Source: an uncultured Clostridia bacterium (GTDB lineage: Bacteria; Bacillota; Clostridia; Christensenellales; Borkfalkiaceae). Taken from it: a stretch of 64,000 nt of DNA. The stretch spans positions 31,230 to 95,229 of the forward strand of contig CALDOZ010000003.1 in NCBI GenBank assembly GCA_937912025.1, written 5' to 3'. This document shows positions 62,356 to 64,000 of the stretch, piece after piece. The translations under genes were made by a program, and so were the position numbers. Below the pieces are notes generated by a model. That model did not search any database and was not told the origin of the DNA. It saw nothing but the letters and a program-made list of their open reading frames with translations. Numbering within the stretch: position 1 is the stretch's first letter; each line of letters opens with the position of its first letter.

Positions 62356-63465
62356 ATGAAAAACATATTAGATTTTGGACTTATACCAGACGGAAAAACT
62401 GATTTTTCTTTTTGCATTAAAACCGCTCTTATTAAGTATAGACACATATATTTCCCCAAAGGCAAATATTTAATATCAGAGCCTATAAAAATTCCGTCCA
62501 ACACAAAAATTACCGCCGATAAAAACGCCTATATAAAAGCCATTGATAATTGCTTAAATTACGATTGTTGTTTTGGTATGATTACTAACGAAAATTTAGT
62601 AGACGGCAACGAAAATATTGTAATTGACGGCGGTATTTGGGACGGTAATAACGTTAATAACGCTCGTGAAAATTGGAGAACTGGACCTTGCACGGGACTT
62701 TTATTCAATTTTATGGAAGTTAAAAATTTATCACTTAAAAACATTACTGCTAAAAACAGCGAATCTTATCATTTTCGTATAGGAAGAACGGTAAATTTTA
62801 TAATTGAAAATATCGTAATTGAAGACGAACATTTAACTATGTGTCAAGACGGTATTCACGTTGGCGGTGGTTGTCATAACGGTATTATTAAAAACGTTTT
62901 TGCTAAAAGCGGAAATCCTAACGACGATTTAATTGCTTTTAACGCCGACGACACTAACACATACTGTCAAAACTTTGAAATGCGAAATTTACCTATTTCC
63001 AATATGCTTGTAGACGGCGTTTACGCCGAAGATTGTTGGACGGCAGTTAGAATACTTAGCGTTCACAACGCTATTGAAAATATAACTCTTAAAAACTTTA
63101 ATGTTGGCGTTCGTGAACTTGGAATAAATTTTGACGCTGGAAGATATAGTGAAGACCCTCAATTTAAAGATAACGAATTCCCAAACGGCGTTGGTTATAT
63201 GAAGAATATAACTTTTGAAAATTTTACTTTATGGCGCACGCGTGAGCGCGATTTACCTATAAACGTTTTAGAGCAAAACGGTGATAATATAAGGTTTATT
63301 AATTTTAAACGTGACAAACAAAAAGATAAAAGTCCAAAGATGCCTTTTACGCGCTTTAAATATTTAAAAAATTCTACTATTTCATTAGACGGAAACAGTC
63401 ATTTTTTAAAAAACAACGAAGAATTTATTTGCGATAACGACGTAACTGAACTCATATTAAATTAA
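62356..63465 (+). CDS. right-handed beta-helix protein, polygalacturonase (GH28)-like
   Basis: The start is ATG 62356 with TTGGAGAA upstream; an in-frame TTG at 62341 is less likely. 369 residues beginning with the pectate-lyase-3-like pattern DFGLIPDGKTDFSFCIKTAL, followed by parallel beta-helix turns (NIVIDGGIWDG ~85, VKNLSLKNITAKNSESYHFRIG ~118, DGIHVGGGCHNGIIKNVFAKSG ~170, DDLIAFNADD ~195). The D-D and G-x-H-pattern suggests a GH28-like active site, but standard NTD/GHG spacing is not met. No signal peptide, so it acts on internalised oligosaccharides or is not an enzyme. Confidence 0.72.
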   Translation: MKNILDFGLIPDGKTDFSFCIKTALIKYRHIYFPKGKYLISEPIKIPSNTKITADKNAYIKAIDNCLNYDCCFGMITNENLVDGNENIVIDGGIWDGNNVNNARENWRTGPCTGLLFNFMEVKNLSLKNITAKNSESYHFRIGRTVNFIIENIVIEDEHLTMCQDGIHVGGGCHNGIIKNVFAKSGNPNDDLIAFNADDTNTYCQNFEMRNLPISNMLVDGVYAEDCWTAVRILSVHNAIENITLKNFNVGVRELGINFDAGRYSEDPQFKDNEFPNGVGYMKNITFENFTLWRTRERDLPINVLEQNGDNIRFINFKRDKQKDKSPKMPFTRFKYLKNSTISLDGNSHFLKNNEEFICDNDVTELILN

Positions 63466-63468
63466 AAC

Positions 63469-63502
63469 AACTCCCCCAAGTAATAGGGGGAGTTCTATTT
63501 TT
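63469..63502 (+). terminator. Rho-independent terminator of the beta-helix gene
   Basis: AACTCCCCC-(AAGTAATA)-GGGGGAGTT, then CTATTTTTT. Confidence 0.85.
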
Positions 63503-63576
63503 TAATTAGTTATGTAAGTTAAAATCTATTTTGAAGGACAAAACGCAGTAATTTTTACAGTTTTTCTTCTTGAAAC

Positions 63577-63624
63577 ACTATCGAAATCGGACATATTTTT
63601 TAAAAAATGTCCGTGTACGATAGT
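63577..63624. repeat. nested inverted repeat of unknown role
   Basis: ACTATCG ... CGATAGT encloses CGGACATATTTTTT/AAAAAATGTCCG with one bulged A. No gene lies near it in 63503-63750. It might be an operator or the end of a lost element. Confidence 0.6.
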
Positions 63625-63750
63625 ATGATAGCAAACAAAACGTTAAATATATATGCGCACGCGTTACATATGATTAATCGTTGTAATTTTGCCGTAAAAA
63701 TTATACGCATTAACATACGTTACGCTTAATCACTTATTAGACTTTAAATT

Positions 63751-63860
63751 CCAACTTAAATGTAGTGCGGTTTTAAAGGGCTAGAACCGAGTTAGGCTAG
63801 GCTCATAAAATTTTTAGGTTGCAACTAACCTTAGTGGTTGTTGCAGACTTAAAATTAAAC
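63751..63860. repeat. bulged-hairpin repeat family, copy D (3' arm missing)
   Basis: CCAACTTAAATGTAGTGCGGTTTTAAAGGG, then GAGTTAGGCTAGGCTCA, middle stem TAAAATT.../...TTAAAATTA and apex CAACTAACC-TTAGT-GGTTGTTG. The TAGAAACGACGC arm is absent: copy E begins where it should be. Confidence 0.75.
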
Positions 63861-64000
63861 CAACTTAAATATTGTGCGTTTTTAAAGGCAGAGTTGCGAG
63901 CTTAGCTAGGCTCATAAAATATTTTGGACACGATTGACCTTTGTGGTCATTGTGGTCAACAATATTTTATAGAAACGACGCATAACGCAGTTTATAGACC
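63860..64000. repeat. bulged-hairpin repeat family, copy E (cut by window edge)
   Basis: Starts ACTTAAATATTGTGCGTTTTTAAAGG; has AGCTTAGCTAGGCTCA, the middle stem ATAAAATATT/AATATTTTAT, the apex GATTGACC-TTTGT-GGTCATT and TAGAAACGACGCATAACGCAG. It reaches GTTTATAGACC at the last base, so the closing CCTTTAAAA arm would lie outside. Confidence 0.75.

Noticed and set aside
33970..64000. CRISPR array
   Set aside because: The repeats are far longer than CRISPR repeats, not regularly spaced by unique spacers, and no cas gene is present.

Overview
The window reads as chromosomal DNA of a low-GC Gram-positive bacterium of the class Clostridia, probably a gut lineage close to Christensenellales or Lachnospirales. 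The evidence is AT-rich DNA, strong AGGAGG-type ribosome sites, consensus TTGACA/TATAAT promoters, AddAB recombination enzymes, lysine and ZTP riboswitches, and a clostridial purine operon that ends in PurO rather than bifunctional PurH. No phage, transposase, CRISPR array or rRNA gene is visible. Placement below class is inference.

Layout. 1-1.8 kb: the end of a DUF1538 membrane protein gene, two PII-like regulators and a low-molecular-weight phosphatase. 1.8-9.9 kb (minus): an exonuclease, a small membrane protein, addA and addB. 10.1-15 kb: a lipoprotein, a lysine-riboswitch-controlled NhaC-type carrier, and a divergent AbrB/ABC exporter operon. 15-27 kb (minus): one ZTP-riboswitch-controlled operon, purE-C-F-M-N-O-AICARFT-D-L plus a small anchored protein. 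27-32.5 kb: mntP with a metallo-hydrolase, then a glycyl radical enzyme, its activase and a divergent AraC regulator. 32.6-34.4 kb: a repeat-rich island around an EEP-family hydrolase. 34.4-44 kb: YitT protein, a large zinc-ribbon/propeller protein, YidD, a nucleoside hydrolase, a formate/nitrite channel, and a sugar-phosphate kinase plus dehydrogenase with a divergent DeoR regulator. 44-52.6 kb (minus): an LRR-protein remnant, tRNA-Pro, and an operon holding the whole route from DAHP to chorismate, phenylpyruvate and 4-hydroxyphenylpyruvate. 52.6-64 kb: tandem hairpin repeats, galE, a MurG-like transferase, a WYL regulator, a YwaF-like membrane protein, an S41 peptidase with a PucR regulator, an orphan MsmX-type ATPase, a degenerate carbamoyltransferase, a beta-helix protein, and more hairpin repeats to the window edge.

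How it fits together. The purine and aromatic operons are largely complete biosynthetic units; purine flux is sensed by ZTP and lysine uptake by lysine. Accessory catabolism is arranged as regulator/enzyme pairs reading in opposite directions.

Most interesting leads: (1) a five-copy dispersed family of bulged hairpins whose stems covary (33.97, 52.61, 52.75, 63.75 and 63.86 kb); (2) two 137-bp palindrome-rich repeats with outer 15-bp inverted repeats around the EEP gene; (3) a short CWE-type glycyl radical enzyme system of unknown substrate; (4) two conserved-looking enzymes that lack catalytic residues (a Cys-less PurF and a carbamoyltransferase without STRTR); (5) a strong dependence of Asn/Asp/Tyr/His codon choice on the next base.
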